A program made the translations under genes and the position numbers. The notes under the pieces were generated by a model, which was not told the DNA's origin, made no database searches, and saw only the letters and a program-made list of their open reading frames with translations. From the NCBI GenBank assembly GCA_031292735.1, contig JARLGP010000014.1, positions 1-26,051 of the forward strand: a stretch of 26,051 nucleotides of DNA. Reading direction: 5' to 3'. Each line of letters opens with the position of its first letter. The first letter of the stretch is position 1. This stretch comes from Holophaga sp. GTDB lineage: Bacteria > Acidobacteriota > Holophagae > Holophagales > Holophagaceae. This document shows positions 1-9,484 of this stretch, piece by piece.

Positions 1-1
1 C

Positions 2-514
2 ATCACCGGCATGCCGGCCCACAAGCTGGTGGCCATGGGCATCTCCCACGTTCCCGAAGGCCGGAAGATCTTCCCGACCCTCACCGTGCGGGAGAACCTG
101 GAGATGGCCGGCTGGACCGTCAAGAGCAAGGCCGAGATCAAGCGGCGCATGGAAGAGGTGTTCGAGATGCTGCCCCGCATCAAGGAGCGCATCAACCAGC
201 TGGGCGGCACTCTGTCCGGCGGCGAGCAGCAGATGCTCGCCGTGGGCCGGGCCATGGTCACCGGCGGCGACATCCTGCTGCTGGACGAGCCCAGCATGGG
301 CCTGGCCCCGGTGCTGGTGGACGAGATCTTCGACAAGATCATCCAGATCAACAAGCGCGGCACCACCATCCTTCTGGTGGAGCAGAACGCCACGGAAGCC
401 CTGGAGATCGCTGATTTCGCCTACGTGCTGGAAGTGGGCTACACCACCATTTCCGGCCCGGCCAAGGAGATCGCGGCCGATCCCCGGGTGCGCGAAGCCT
501 ACCTGGGCGTCTAG
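2..514 (+). CDS. livF: LivF-type branched-chain amino-acid ABC transporter ATPase (5' end outside window)
   Basis: This is the C-terminal part of an ABC ATPase that energises branched-chain amino-acid uptake at the inner membrane, working with LivG and the LivH/LivM permeases. The frame is open to the window edge, so the N-terminus with Walker A is missing. Visible are the LivF-typical VPEGRKIFPTLTVREN stretch, the ABC signature LSGGEQQMLAVGRAM, Walker B DILLLDEPSMGLAP, and the switch region ILLVEQNA. The VPEGR and LSGGEQQ forms are those of the LivF subfamily rather than LivG. It ends at a TAG and is followed within 10 bases by a strong hairpin. The rest of the liv operon presumably lies upstream. 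The next gene, a Liv-type binding protein, runs the other way. The family assignment is firm; the transported substrate is inferred from the family. Confidence 0.93.
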   Translation: MTGMPAHKLVAMGISHVPEGRKIFPTLTVRENLEMAGWTVKSKAEIKRRMEEVFEMLPRIKERINQLGGTLSGGEQQMLAVGRAMVTGGDILLLDEPSMGLAPVLVDEIFDKIIQINKRGTTILLVEQNATEALEIADFAYVLEVGYTTISGPAKEIAADPRVREAYLGV

Positions 515-523
515 CCGGCAGTT

Positions 524-585
524 CCCCCTGCAAAGCAAAGCGGTGAACCGGATCCCTCCGGTTCACCGCTTTCCCTTGCAGGGGG
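524..585. terminator. Bidirectional hairpin terminator between livF and the binding-protein gene
   Basis: An outer 10-bp stem (524-533 with 576-585) and an inner perfect 16-bp stem (537-552 with 557-572, loop 553-556) lie exactly between two convergent genes. The inner arms end in AAA and TTT, so either strand reads a stem with a short terminal T stretch. No other role is suggested by its place. Confidence 0.85.
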
Positions 586-595
586 TGCTGTCGGA

Positions 596-1723
596 CTACG
601 GGTTGACGGTGGTCCGGTAGACCTGCTTGCCGCCCTTGACCTCGATGATGACCGCGGACTTCACGGGGTTGCGGTCGCCGTCGAAGCGGACGTGGCCGGT
701 GACACCCTGGAAATCTTCCTTGGCCATGGAATCCTTGATCTTGTCGCCGTCGGTGGCGCCGGCCTTCTGGATGGCGTCCAGCATGATGTTGGTGGCGTCG
801 TAGCCCAGCGCGGCCAGGGCGTCAGGGGCGGCGTTGTACTTGGCCTGGTAGGCCTTCACGAAGTTCTGCACCATGGGCGAGGTGTCGTCCTTGGAGTAGT
901 GGTTGGTGAAGAAGCAGCCCTCGACCGCCGCGCCGCCCACTTCCATGAGCTTGGGGGAGTCCCAGCCGTCGCCGCCCACCAGCGGGCCCTTGAAGCCCAG
1001 TTCGCGGGCCTGCTTGGCGATCAGGGCCACGTCGTTGTAGTAGTCGGACACGTAGAGGATGTCGGGCTTGGCGGCCAGCACCTTGGTGAGCTGGGCCTTG
1101 AAGTCGGTCGTGCCGGTGGCGTGGCCTTCATAGCCGACCACTTCGCCGCCCAGGGAGGTGAACTTGGCCTTGAAGAACTCGGACAGGCCCTTGGTGTAGT
1201 CGTTGCCCACGTCGAAGATGCAGGCGGCCTTCTTGGCCTTCAGGTCCTCGAAGGCGAACTTGGCGCCCACCGTGCCCTGGAACGGATCGATGAAGCAGAC
1301 CCGGAACACGTAGTTGCCCACCAGGGTGACCTTGGGGTTGGTGGAGGAGGTGGCGATCATGGGGATCTTGGCGTTCTGGCAGATGGGGGCGCCGGCCAGG
1401 GAGCACTTGGACATGACGGTGCCGATGATGGCCACCGACTTGTCCTGCTCGATCAGCTTGGTGTAGACCGTGGCGGCCTCGGCGGGATCGCCCTTGTCGT
1501 CGGCGAACGCCATCTTGACCTGCTTGCCCAGCACGCCGCCCTTGCCGTTCCATTCGGCCAGCGCCATGTCCATGCCGTTCTTGGTGGAGGCGCCGAAGGT
1601 GGCGGCTTCGCCGGTGACCGGGCCGATGCCGCCGACCTTGATCTCCTTGGCGCCCTTGTCGCAAGCTACGAACGTTCCGGCTACGATCACGGCCATGGCC
1701 GCGGTGATGGTGTAGAGCTTCAT
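596..1723 (-). CDS. Branched-chain amino-acid ABC transporter substrate-binding lipoprotein (LivK/LivJ-like)
   Basis: A 375-residue periplasmic binding protein of the Peripla_BP_6 type, which delivers amino acids to a Liv ABC permease. The N-terminus MKLYTITAAMAVIVAGTFVAC is a short signal sequence ending in Cys21, so lipid anchoring is likely, although Phe at -3 is not the usual Leu. The mature part opens with IKVGGIGPVTGEAATFG and carries typical family segments such as GVTGHVRFDGDRNPVKSA near the end. The start at 1723 is chosen because AAGGAGG lies six bases upstream and the signal peptide begins there; longer in-frame extensions give no plausible protein. It is convergent with livF rather than inside the transporter operon, so it has its own promoter. 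Substrate specificity cannot be read from sequence. Confidence 0.92.
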   Translation of the reverse strand: MKLYTITAAMAVIVAGTFVACDKGAKEIKVGGIGPVTGEAATFGASTKNGMDMALAEWNGKGGVLGKQVKMAFADDKGDPAEAATVYTKLIEQDKSVAIIGTVMSKCSLAGAPICQNAKIPMIATSSTNPKVTLVGNYVFRVCFIDPFQGTVGAKFAFEDLKAKKAACIFDVGNDYTKGLSEFFKAKFTSLGGEVVGYEGHATGTTDFKAQLTKVLAAKPDILYVSDYYNDVALIAKQARELGFKGPLVGGDGWDSPKLMEVGGAAVEGCFFTNHYSKDDTSPMVQNFVKAYQAKYNAAPDALAALGYDATNIMLDAIQKAGATDGDKIKDSMAKEDFQGVTGHVRFDGDRNPVKSAVIIEVKGGKQVYRTTVNP

Positions 1724-1925
1724 GAGACCTCCTTGTGGGTTTGGATGGGTGCCAGGTGATTGGCCTTCCCTTGACCCACCGGTCCGGGGTGGGGGGGACG
1801 CCGGGTGTGAACATTCCAACGGAAAGTCAAGCACCACCGGGCGCGAGATGAAAACGGAAATTTGGCTCTGGGTTAAGAGAATTTCATGGATGCTTGCAAA
1901 GTCAAGAAAAAAAAGATGCTGGAAG

Positions 1926-3890
<1,965 letters not shown>

Positions 3891-3952
3891 GAATGCTCCA
3901 GTCAAAGAAGGGTTGTGGTGGCGCAAAGCATAATCCGGTTTTGGGTTTAAGG

Positions 3953-3958
3953 AATATA
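3953..3958 (-). promoter_or_regulatory. Possible -10 element for the first acs gene
   Basis: On the minus strand this reads TATATT, a 5/6 match to the sigma-70 -10 box, about 63 bases upstream of the acs start in a locally AT-rich stretch. A hexamer at the right distance for -35 matches only about half of TTGACA. It is a weak prediction. Confidence 0.3.
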
Positions 3959-4093
3959 CAGAATTCAAGGAATTTTCCGATCCAGGCGATTAATGGCCGT
4001 TACGGAGCAACCATGGCTCGGCTTCGCCTTTCCACTACGGCCATTTATGCCGGGGCCGCGCGAAAAGGGAATGCCTATTCCATGACAACGGCT

Positions 4094-4099
4094 TAGACT
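4094..4099 (+). promoter_or_regulatory. Possible -10 element for a leaderless transcript
   Basis: TAGACT fits the TAnnnT -10 pattern and its last base is six bases before the ATG at 4106. That would put the transcription start at or next to the first base of the start codon. No convincing -35 is seen. Confidence 0.35.
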
Positions 4100-4105
4100 T
4101 CGTAG

Positions 4106-4567
4106 ATGGAGCCACTCACCCCTGCCGAACAAGCCATGCAGCTGCTGTTCAAGAAGCTGCACCCCCACCTGGAGGACGCCGCCCACGCCCTGGCGGTGGG
4201 CGCCGACGGGCCCGCCCTGGAGAAGCTCAACGTGAAGCTGGTGAAGGCCTGCCACGAGGCTTCCGAGGTGCTGGACGGCCTGGCCGGGGGCTGCGACGGG
4301 GAGCTGGCGGAGCTGCTGGGCACCCTGTCGGCCAACCTGCTGCCGGTGGGCGGCACCTACCAGCAGCAGCTCACCCTGGTGCAGCTCTGCCTGGAGGAGG
4401 CGCCCGCCGACCTGCTGCCGTTCACCCCGCCGGGGAGCGCCGCCGCGTCAAGCTGGGGCAAGCGCATGGTGGCCTTCCTGGGCCGGCTGGAGGATCCCGC
4501 GTTCCATGGCCAGGCCCGCTGGGCGGGGATCGATCCGGAGATCGGCGACGAGGCCCGGGAGTACTAG
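4106..4567 (+). CDS. Unknown small helical protein
   Basis: A 153-residue protein that I do not recognise. It is mostly predicted alpha-helical by composition (runs such as ALEKLNVKLVKACHEASEVLDGLA and GELAELLGTLSANLL), with no signal peptide, membrane segment or cysteine motif. The reading frame has a stop codon directly before the ATG, so 4106 is the earliest start. There is no Shine-Dalgarno sequence before it; instead a TAGACT hexamer lies six bases upstream (see the separate entry), which suggests a leaderless mRNA. Codon use matches the high-G+C neighbours, with G/C at most third positions, supporting that it is a real gene. It sits 124 bases upstream of a CheY-like receiver gene on the same strand, so a signalling link is possible but unproven. 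Confidence 0.65.
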   Translation: MEPLTPAEQAMQLLFKKLHPHLEDAAHALAVGADGPALEKLNVKLVKACHEASEVLDGLAGGCDGELAELLGTLSANLLPVGGTYQQQLTLVQLCLEEAPADLLPFTPPGSAAASSWGKRMVAFLGRLEDPAFHGQARWAGIDPEIGDEAREY

Positions 4568-4691
4568 CCGCGGTGGTGCTGCCGGGCCGAAAAGGGGAGC
4601 CATGGGGGTGCCCTGTGCGCGATAATGACCAGGACCGCCCGTTTCGGAGATAGGCTGGAAAGGTTGGCCCTACCATTTTCCCGAGGATCCC

Positions 4692-5072
4692 ATGGGCAGA
4701 ATCGCAATCGTGGACGACAGCCGGCTCGCCCGCAGGTTTTCCGCGGCCTGCCTGCGCAAGCAGGGCCACGAGGTGTGGGAAGTGGATCCCACCAGCATCT
4801 TCGATGTGCTCCGGGCGCTCAAGGAGTCGGTGCCCGACCTGATGATCATGGACTTCCTCATGCCCAACTGCCCCGGCACCAGCTTGGCGCGGGTCTGCCG
4901 GGAGGATCCGGAACTCCAGGCCATGCGCGTGCTGGTGCTGACCGCGCACCGGGACGAGGACGTGACCGACCGGCTGCTGAACCTGGGCGTGTCCGAGGTG
5001 ATGTTCAAGCCCTTCGAGCCCCAGGCCCTGGCGGACATGGTGCACGGCATCCTGGGCCGGCAGGGCCAGTAG
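4692..5072 (+). CDS. Stand-alone response-regulator receiver (CheY-like)
   Basis: A 126-residue protein that is a receiver domain and nothing else. All key residues are present: acidic pair Asp8-Asp9, phospho-acceptor Asp54 in IMDFLMPN, Thr84 in VLTAH, and Lys106 in FKPFE. It should accept a phosphoryl group from a histidine kinase and act by protein contact, since there is no DNA-binding or enzymatic output domain. The start is supported by GAGG eight bases upstream. The gene follows the unknown protein at 4106-4567 and its stop codon directly abuts the stop of the convergent ABC ATPase gene. No kinase is encoded beside it; the hybrid kinase at 14378-16147 is too far to infer a pair. Confidence 0.92.
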   Translation: MGRIAIVDDSRLARRFSAACLRKQGHEVWEVDPTSIFDVLRALKESVPDLMIMDFLMPNCPGTSLARVCREDPELQAMRVLVLTAHRDEDVTDRLLNLGVSEVMFKPFEPQALADMVHGILGRQGQ

Positions 5073-6374
5073 CTATTCGAAGGTGAGCACGCCGCGGTCC
5101 TTGCGGTAGGCGAACAGCTCGCCGAAGCGGCCCCAGGCGACGATGGTCTCGAAGGTCAGCTCCGGGTCCTCCATGGGCAGCCGCCCGGCGATCTCCTGGA
5201 ACAGCTCCTCCCGGGACAGCTCGCCTTCGCGCAGTTCCAGCAGCTCGCGCACCACCCGGAACAGCTTGAGCTCCAGCAGCTGCTTGCGCCAGATGAGCTT
5301 GCGCTCGTCCATGCCCTCCTGGACGAACTGCCGGCCCAGGTGGGTGAATTCCACCGAGCGCTTGGGGGTTTCCACCATCTCCAGCATCTCCAGGCCCTTC
5401 ACGGTGGTGAGCACCTTCTCGAACGGCACGTGCATGTGGGCCACCACCTGGAACAGGTCGCAGATGCCGCCCTGGCCGTCGAGGAATTCCAGCAGCCCCA
5501 GCATGTCGCCGTACTGGGCGTTGGGCAGGGGCTCCACGATGTCGGCCTCCACCGAGGGCTCCACCGTGCTCACCTGGATATCCGGCAGCTCCGTGCTGGT
5601 GATGATGTCGTGCAGCTGGTCCACCAGGCGCAGGAAGTCCGGCGAGCGGGTGTCCCGGGGCCGGGGCAGGGGGTTCTCCACGATGGTGCGGACCCGGCCC
5701 GGGTTGGCGGACAGCACCACGATGCGGTCGGCCATGAACGCCACTTCCGGGATGTCGTGGCTCACCATGAGGATGGAGGAGGGGTTGCGCTCCCGGTCGT
5801 CCCAGATGTCCAGCACCTCGGCGCGCAGGCCCTCGGCGGTGAGGGCGTCCACCGAACTGAACGGCTCGTCCATGAACAGGATCTCCGGATCCACCGACAG
5901 GGCCCGGGCCATGCCCACCCGCTGCTTCATGCCGCCGGACAGCTCGCGCGGATAGGCCTCCTCGAAACCTTCCAGGCCCACCATCTGGATGGCGTGGTTG
6001 GTCTTCTCCTTGACCTCCTCCTTGCTCAGGCCCTTGGCGCGCAGCACGTTCTCCACGTTGGCCTCCACGGTCATCCAGGGGTACAGGGCGAAGCCCTGGA
6101 ACACGATGGCCACGTTGTCCAGCAGGCCTTCCTGGGCCTTGCCGTGGAAGAACACCTGGCCCTTGGTGGGCGCGATCAGCCCGGCGAAGATGCGCATGAT
6201 GGTGGACTTGCCGCAGCCGGAAGGGCCGATGAGGCAGACGAACTCGTTGCTCCGGATGGCCAGGTTGATGTCTTCCAGCACCCGCAGGGGCTTGCCGGTG
6301 CCGCGGTCATAGGATTTCTGGACGCCTTTCAGCTCCAGAATGGTGAACTCGGTGCTCGCCGTCTTGGCATCCAT
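5073..6374 (-). CDS. Nitrate/sulfonate-type ABC transporter ATPase with C-terminal AAA-associated domain
   Basis: A 433-residue ATPase for an importer of the nitrate/taurine/bicarbonate class. The first 260 residues are the ABC domain: Walker [10 protein letters not shown] from residue 50, Q-loop Gln93, signature LSGGMKQ at 145-151, Walker B ILFMDE at 165-170 and switch His206. From about residue 285 follows a second domain of the kind called AAA-associated C-terminal (PF09821 by resemblance), with the start [20 protein letters not shown]; it is mostly helical and probably regulatory. Typical NitT/TauT ATPases lack this extra 150 residues. A GAGG lies just before the ATG at 6374, and the start is only seven bases after the permease stop, so the two are co-transcribed. 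Its stop touches that of the receiver gene. The substrate is unknown. Confidence 0.92.
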   Translation of the reverse strand: MDAKTASTEFTILELKGVQKSYDRGTGKPLRVLEDINLAIRSNEFVCLIGPSGCGKSTIMRIFAGLIAPTKGQVFFHGKAQEGLLDNVAIVFQGFALYPWMTVEANVENVLRAKGLSKEEVKEKTNHAIQMVGLEGFEEAYPRELSGGMKQRVGMARALSVDPEILFMDEPFSSVDALTAEGLRAEVLDIWDDRERNPSSILMVSHDIPEVAFMADRIVVLSANPGRVRTIVENPLPRPRDTRSPDFLRLVDQLHDIITSTELPDIQVSTVEPSVEADIVEPLPNAQYGDMLGLLEFLDGQGGICDLFQVVAHMHVPFEKVLTTVKGLEMLEMVETPKRSVEFTHLGRQFVQEGMDERKLIWRKQLLELKLFRVVRELLELREGELSREELFQEIAGRLPMEDPELTFETIVAWGRFGELFAYRKDRGVLTFE

Positions 6375-6381
6375 GACTGCC

Positions 6382-8127
6382 TCACTTGTCCAGGGAATAG
6401 CGGGTGAACGCCAGTTTGTAGCAGCGCTTCCAAACCAGCCGGTTGAAGGTGACCACGATGGCCGACATGAGCAGGCAGCTGGCCGCCAGCAGGGGGAGGT
6501 TCCGATTGTAGGCGGCCTTGCTGATGGTGGCGCCCAGCCCGAACGTGCTGAGGGTGGCCCCGTTGAGGTTGTAGTACTCGGCCACGATGCTGGTGTTCCA
6601 GGCGCCGCCGGCGGCGGTCACCCAGCCGGTGACCAGGTAGGGGAAGCTGGCCGGCAGGTAGAGGCCCTTGAGCCTCTGCCAGCGGGTCATGTGGAAGCTG
6701 GTGGCGGCCTCCTTCAGGTCGCCGGGGATGGCCATGGCGCCGGCGATCACGTTGAACAGGATGTACCACTGGGTGCCCAGCAGCATCAGCACCACGCAGC
6801 CGTAGTTGAGCCCCACCCCGAACTTGGCCAGCAGCAGGATCACCATCGGGAACAGCATGGGCGCCGGGAAGGAGGCCGCCACCTGGACCACCGGCTGGAA
6901 GATCCGCGAAAGGCGGTCGGAAAGGCCGATGGCCAGGCCCGCGGGCACCGCCCAGATGGTGCCCAGCACGGTGGAGATCAGCACCCGGGACAGGGTGAGC
7001 CCGCCGGCCTTGGCCAGGACGGCCCAGGTGCCGCGGGAGATGGCCGCCAGGAACAGGATCAGCTCCACCGCGCCCCATACGATGACGGCGGCCAGCGCGG
7101 TCAGGGCGAGGTTGGCCAGCCAGCGGTACAGCTTCTGGCTGCGCCGGGTGCCCACCGCGGGGCTCGCCTTCCGGACCGAAACCGGCTCCAGGGCATGCTT
7201 GCGGTGCACCCGCCGGGCCTCCCACAGGCGGATCAGCCGGGAGCGGCGCAGCAGCCGCAGCAGCCAGCTGCGGGGCACGTCGCCCTGGCTGGTGTCCTCG
7301 ATGCGGAAGCGCTGGGCCAGCACCACGATGGGCCGCCAGAGCACCTGGTCCAAGAACACGATCATGAGGATCATGGCCAGGATGGCGTAGATCATGGCGG
7401 AGGCGCTGCCCTTCTCCACCGCCACGCTCATGTAGGAGCCCAGCCCGGGCAGGCGGAAATCCTGGTCGCCCAGCTGGAACGCCTCGGTGATCATCAGGAA
7501 GAACCAGCCGCCGGCCATGCTCATCATGCTGTTCCAGACCAGGCCGGTGGTGCCGAACGGCAGCTCGATCCACTTGAGCCGTTCCCACCAGCTGAAGCCG
7601 TAGGTGGTGCCGGCCTCCTGGAACTCCAGGGGCACCGACTTGAAGGAATGGTAGAGGCTGAAGGTCATGTTCCAGGCCTGGCCGGTGAAGATCATGATCA
7701 CCGCGGCCAGTTCCAGGCCCAGGTTGCTGTGCGGGAACAGGCCCACCAGGGCCAGCACCAGCCCGGGCATGAAGCCCAGCACCGGGATGCTCTGCAGGAT
7801 GTCCAGGATGGGAATCAGAAGCTTTTCGGCCCGCGCGTCCTTGGCGGCCCAGAACGCATAGACCAGGGTGAAGGTCAGGGAGATCGCGTAGGCGGCCAGG
7901 CCCCGCATCATGGAAAAGAAGGTGTACTTGGGCAGGGCCCAGGGGGACAGGTCGATCACCACCACCGGGCGGTGGGCGCCGGTCCACTGCCGGCCCAGGG
8001 TGACCAGGCCGAACAGGATCGCCAGCCCGGCCAGCACCACCACCACGTCCATGTAGCGTCGGCGCCGGAAAGGGTAGAACAGGGCATTGGCCTGCCCCCA
8101 CACGCTTTCAAAGATCTGGTTGAACAT
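6382..8127 (-). CDS. Fused double-domain ABC permease (nitrate/sulfonate type)
   Basis: A 581-residue inner-membrane protein in which two binding-protein-dependent permease domains are joined in one chain. Each half has an EAA loop that docks on the ATPase: [20 protein letters not shown] in the first and [20 protein letters not shown] in the second. Many hydrophobic segments flank them, and a basic linker ([19 protein letters not shown]) joins the halves. One chain could therefore replace the usual permease dimer. It is the first gene of a two-gene unit with the ATPase at 5073-6374. No substrate-binding protein is encoded next to them. The start at 8127 (MFNQIFESV) is a choice: a GTG at 8190 would add 21 residues, and neither has a strong ribosome-binding site. 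Confidence 0.9.
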   Translation of the reverse strand: MFNQIFESVWGQANALFYPFRRRRYMDVVVVLAGLAILFGLVTLGRQWTGAHRPVVVIDLSPWALPKYTFFSMMRGLAAYAISLTFTLVYAFWAAKDARAEKLLIPILDILQSIPVLGFMPGLVLALVGLFPHSNLGLELAAVIMIFTGQAWNMTFSLYHSFKSVPLEFQEAGTTYGFSWWERLKWIELPFGTTGLVWNSMMSMAGGWFFLMITEAFQLGDQDFRLPGLGSYMSVAVEKGSASAMIYAILAMILMIVFLDQVLWRPIVVLAQRFRIEDTSQGDVPRSWLLRLLRRSRLIRLWEARRVHRKHALEPVSVRKASPAVGTRRSQKLYRWLANLALTALAAVIVWGAVELILFLAAISRGTWAVLAKAGGLTLSRVLISTVLGTIWAVPAGLAIGLSDRLSRIFQPVVQVAASFPAPMLFPMVILLLAKFGVGLNYGCVVLMLLGTQWYILFNVIAGAMAIPGDLKEAATSFHMTRWQRLKGLYLPASFPYLVTGWVTAAGGAWNTSIVAEYYNLNGATLSTFGLGATISKAAYNRNLPLLAASCLLMSAIVVTFNRLVWKRCYKLAFTRYSLDK

Positions 8128-8276
8128 TGAGGGATCCAGGGATGAATGAGGAAAGAGTGGGTTCAAAGCTCCGATCCTGAATTGTCCCACGGGGTTGCGA
8201 CATCCTTGTTACAAATCCTTCAACCCCAATGCAGAATGGTAAGCTGCCTCGCCAGGCCCCTTCCCTAGGAGATTGA

Positions 8277-9458
8277 ATGGACACTCGAAAGCTGGGCTTC
8301 AACACCAAGCTGGTGCATGCAGGCATCCCCGACGACCCCCTCGGCAGCGTCACCACGCCGATCTACCAGACCTCCACCTTCGCCTTCCGCAACGCCCAGC
8401 AGGGTGCCGACCGGTTCGCCGGCACCGCCGACGGCTTCATCTACAGCCGCATCGGCAACCCCACCACCAGCGCCCTGGAGCAGAACGTGGCCCAGTTGGA
8501 GAACGGGTTCGGCGCCACCGCCACCGCCTCGGGCATGGGCGCCGTCTCCACGGTGTACATGGCGCTGCTGAACCAGGGCGAGCACATGGTGAGCACCGCC
8601 TCGGTCTACGGGCCGTCCCGGGTGCTCATGGAAAAGCACATGGGGCGGTTCGGGGTGGCGTCCACCTTCGTGGACACCACCGACCTGGAGCTGCTGAAAC
8701 GCTCGATCCGGCCCACCACCAAACTCGTCTACGTGGAGTCCCCTTCCAACCCGGCCATGCTGGTGACCGACCTGGCCGCGGCGGCCGAGATCGCCCACGC
8801 GGCCGGCGCGCTGCTGGTGGTGGACAACACCTTCGCCAGCCCGTACCTGCAGAAGCCCCTGGATCTGGGGGCCGACGTGGTGCTGCACTCGGTGACCAAG
8901 TTCATCAACGGCCACGCCGACGTGGTGGGCGGCATCGTGGTGGCCAAGACCGAGGCGCTGTACAAGCAGCTCCGGGCCATGGTGGTGATCATGGGCTGCA
9001 ATATGGACCCGCACCAGGCGTCCCTGGTGAGCCGGGGCCTCAAGACCCTGGCCGTGCGCATGGAGCGGGCCCAGGCCAACACCATGGAGATCGCCCGGTG
9101 GCTGGAAGGCCATCCCAAGGTGGAGTGGGTGAGCTACCTGGGCCTGCCCAGCCATCCCCAGTACGAGCTGGTCAAGCGGCAGATGGCCGGGCCCGGCGCC
9201 ATGATCTCGTTCGGGGTGAAGGGCGGCGTGGAGGCCGGGGCGCGGCTCATGGACTCGGTGAAGCTGGCGGCCCTGGCGGTCTCCCTGGGCGGGGTGGAGA
9301 CGCTGATCTGCCATCCGGCCTCCATGACCCACGCCAGCATGGGCCGGGAGGCCCGCCTGGCCGGCGGGGTTTCCGACGGCCTGGTGCGCCTGGCGGTGGG
9401 CATCGAGGACCTGGCCGACCTCATCGCCGATCTGGACCAGGCGCTGGCCAACGTCTGA
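8277..9458 (+). CDS. PLP-dependent trans-sulfuration enzyme (methionine gamma-lyase / O-acylhomoserine sulfhydrylase family)
   Basis: A 393-residue fold-type I PLP enzyme of the Cys/Met metabolism family. Visible are the N-terminal PIYQTSTF, YSRIGNPT, the cofactor-contact SGMGAVST, VVDNTFASPYLQKPLDLGAD and the Schiff-base lysine Lys208 in HSVTKFINGHADVVGG. The family includes cystathionine gamma-synthase and beta/gamma-lyases, O-acetyl- and O-succinylhomoserine sulfhydrylases and methionine gamma-lyase, which are hard to tell apart from sequence. The overall pattern (SKTNG-type HSVTKFINGHAD, SLGGVETLICHPASMTHASM) is closest to methionine gamma-lyases and sulfhydrylases. The active-site Cys of classical methionine gamma-lyase is replaced: VYGPS at 110-114 has Pro113. 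AGGAG lies six bases before the ATG. It is divergent from the ABC importer and convergent with the second acs gene. Confidence 0.9.
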   Translation: MDTRKLGFNTKLVHAGIPDDPLGSVTTPIYQTSTFAFRNAQQGADRFAGTADGFIYSRIGNPTTSALEQNVAQLENGFGATATASGMGAVSTVYMALLNQGEHMVSTASVYGPSRVLMEKHMGRFGVASTFVDTTDLELLKRSIRPTTKLVYVESPSNPAMLVTDLAAAAEIAHAAGALLVVDNTFASPYLQKPLDLGADVVLHSVTKFINGHADVVGGIVVAKTEALYKQLRAMVVIMGCNMDPHQASLVSRGLKTLAVRMERAQANTMEIARWLEGHPKVEWVSYLGLPSHPQYELVKRQMAGPGAMISFGVKGGVEAGARLMDSVKLAALAVSLGGVETLICHPASMTHASMGREARLAGGVSDGLVRLAVGIEDLADLIADLDQALANV

Positions 9459-9484
9459 AACCATCGGCGCCTGCCCGACTTCAG

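Noticed and set aside
3931..3960. GCGCAAAGC followed by CCGG, reminiscent of a c-di-GMP-I riboswitch
   Set aside because: Only this short piece matches; the conserved first half and the paired stems of the aptamer are absent.
3893..4096. Short plus-strand open frame in the acs divergent gap
   Set aside because: No ribosome-binding site, codon use unlike the neighbours, and it overlaps the likely promoter and inverted repeat.
6340..8130. Long plus-strand open frame opposite the fused permease
   Set aside because: The Gln/His/Gly-rich translation is antisense to a membrane protein with two EAA loops.
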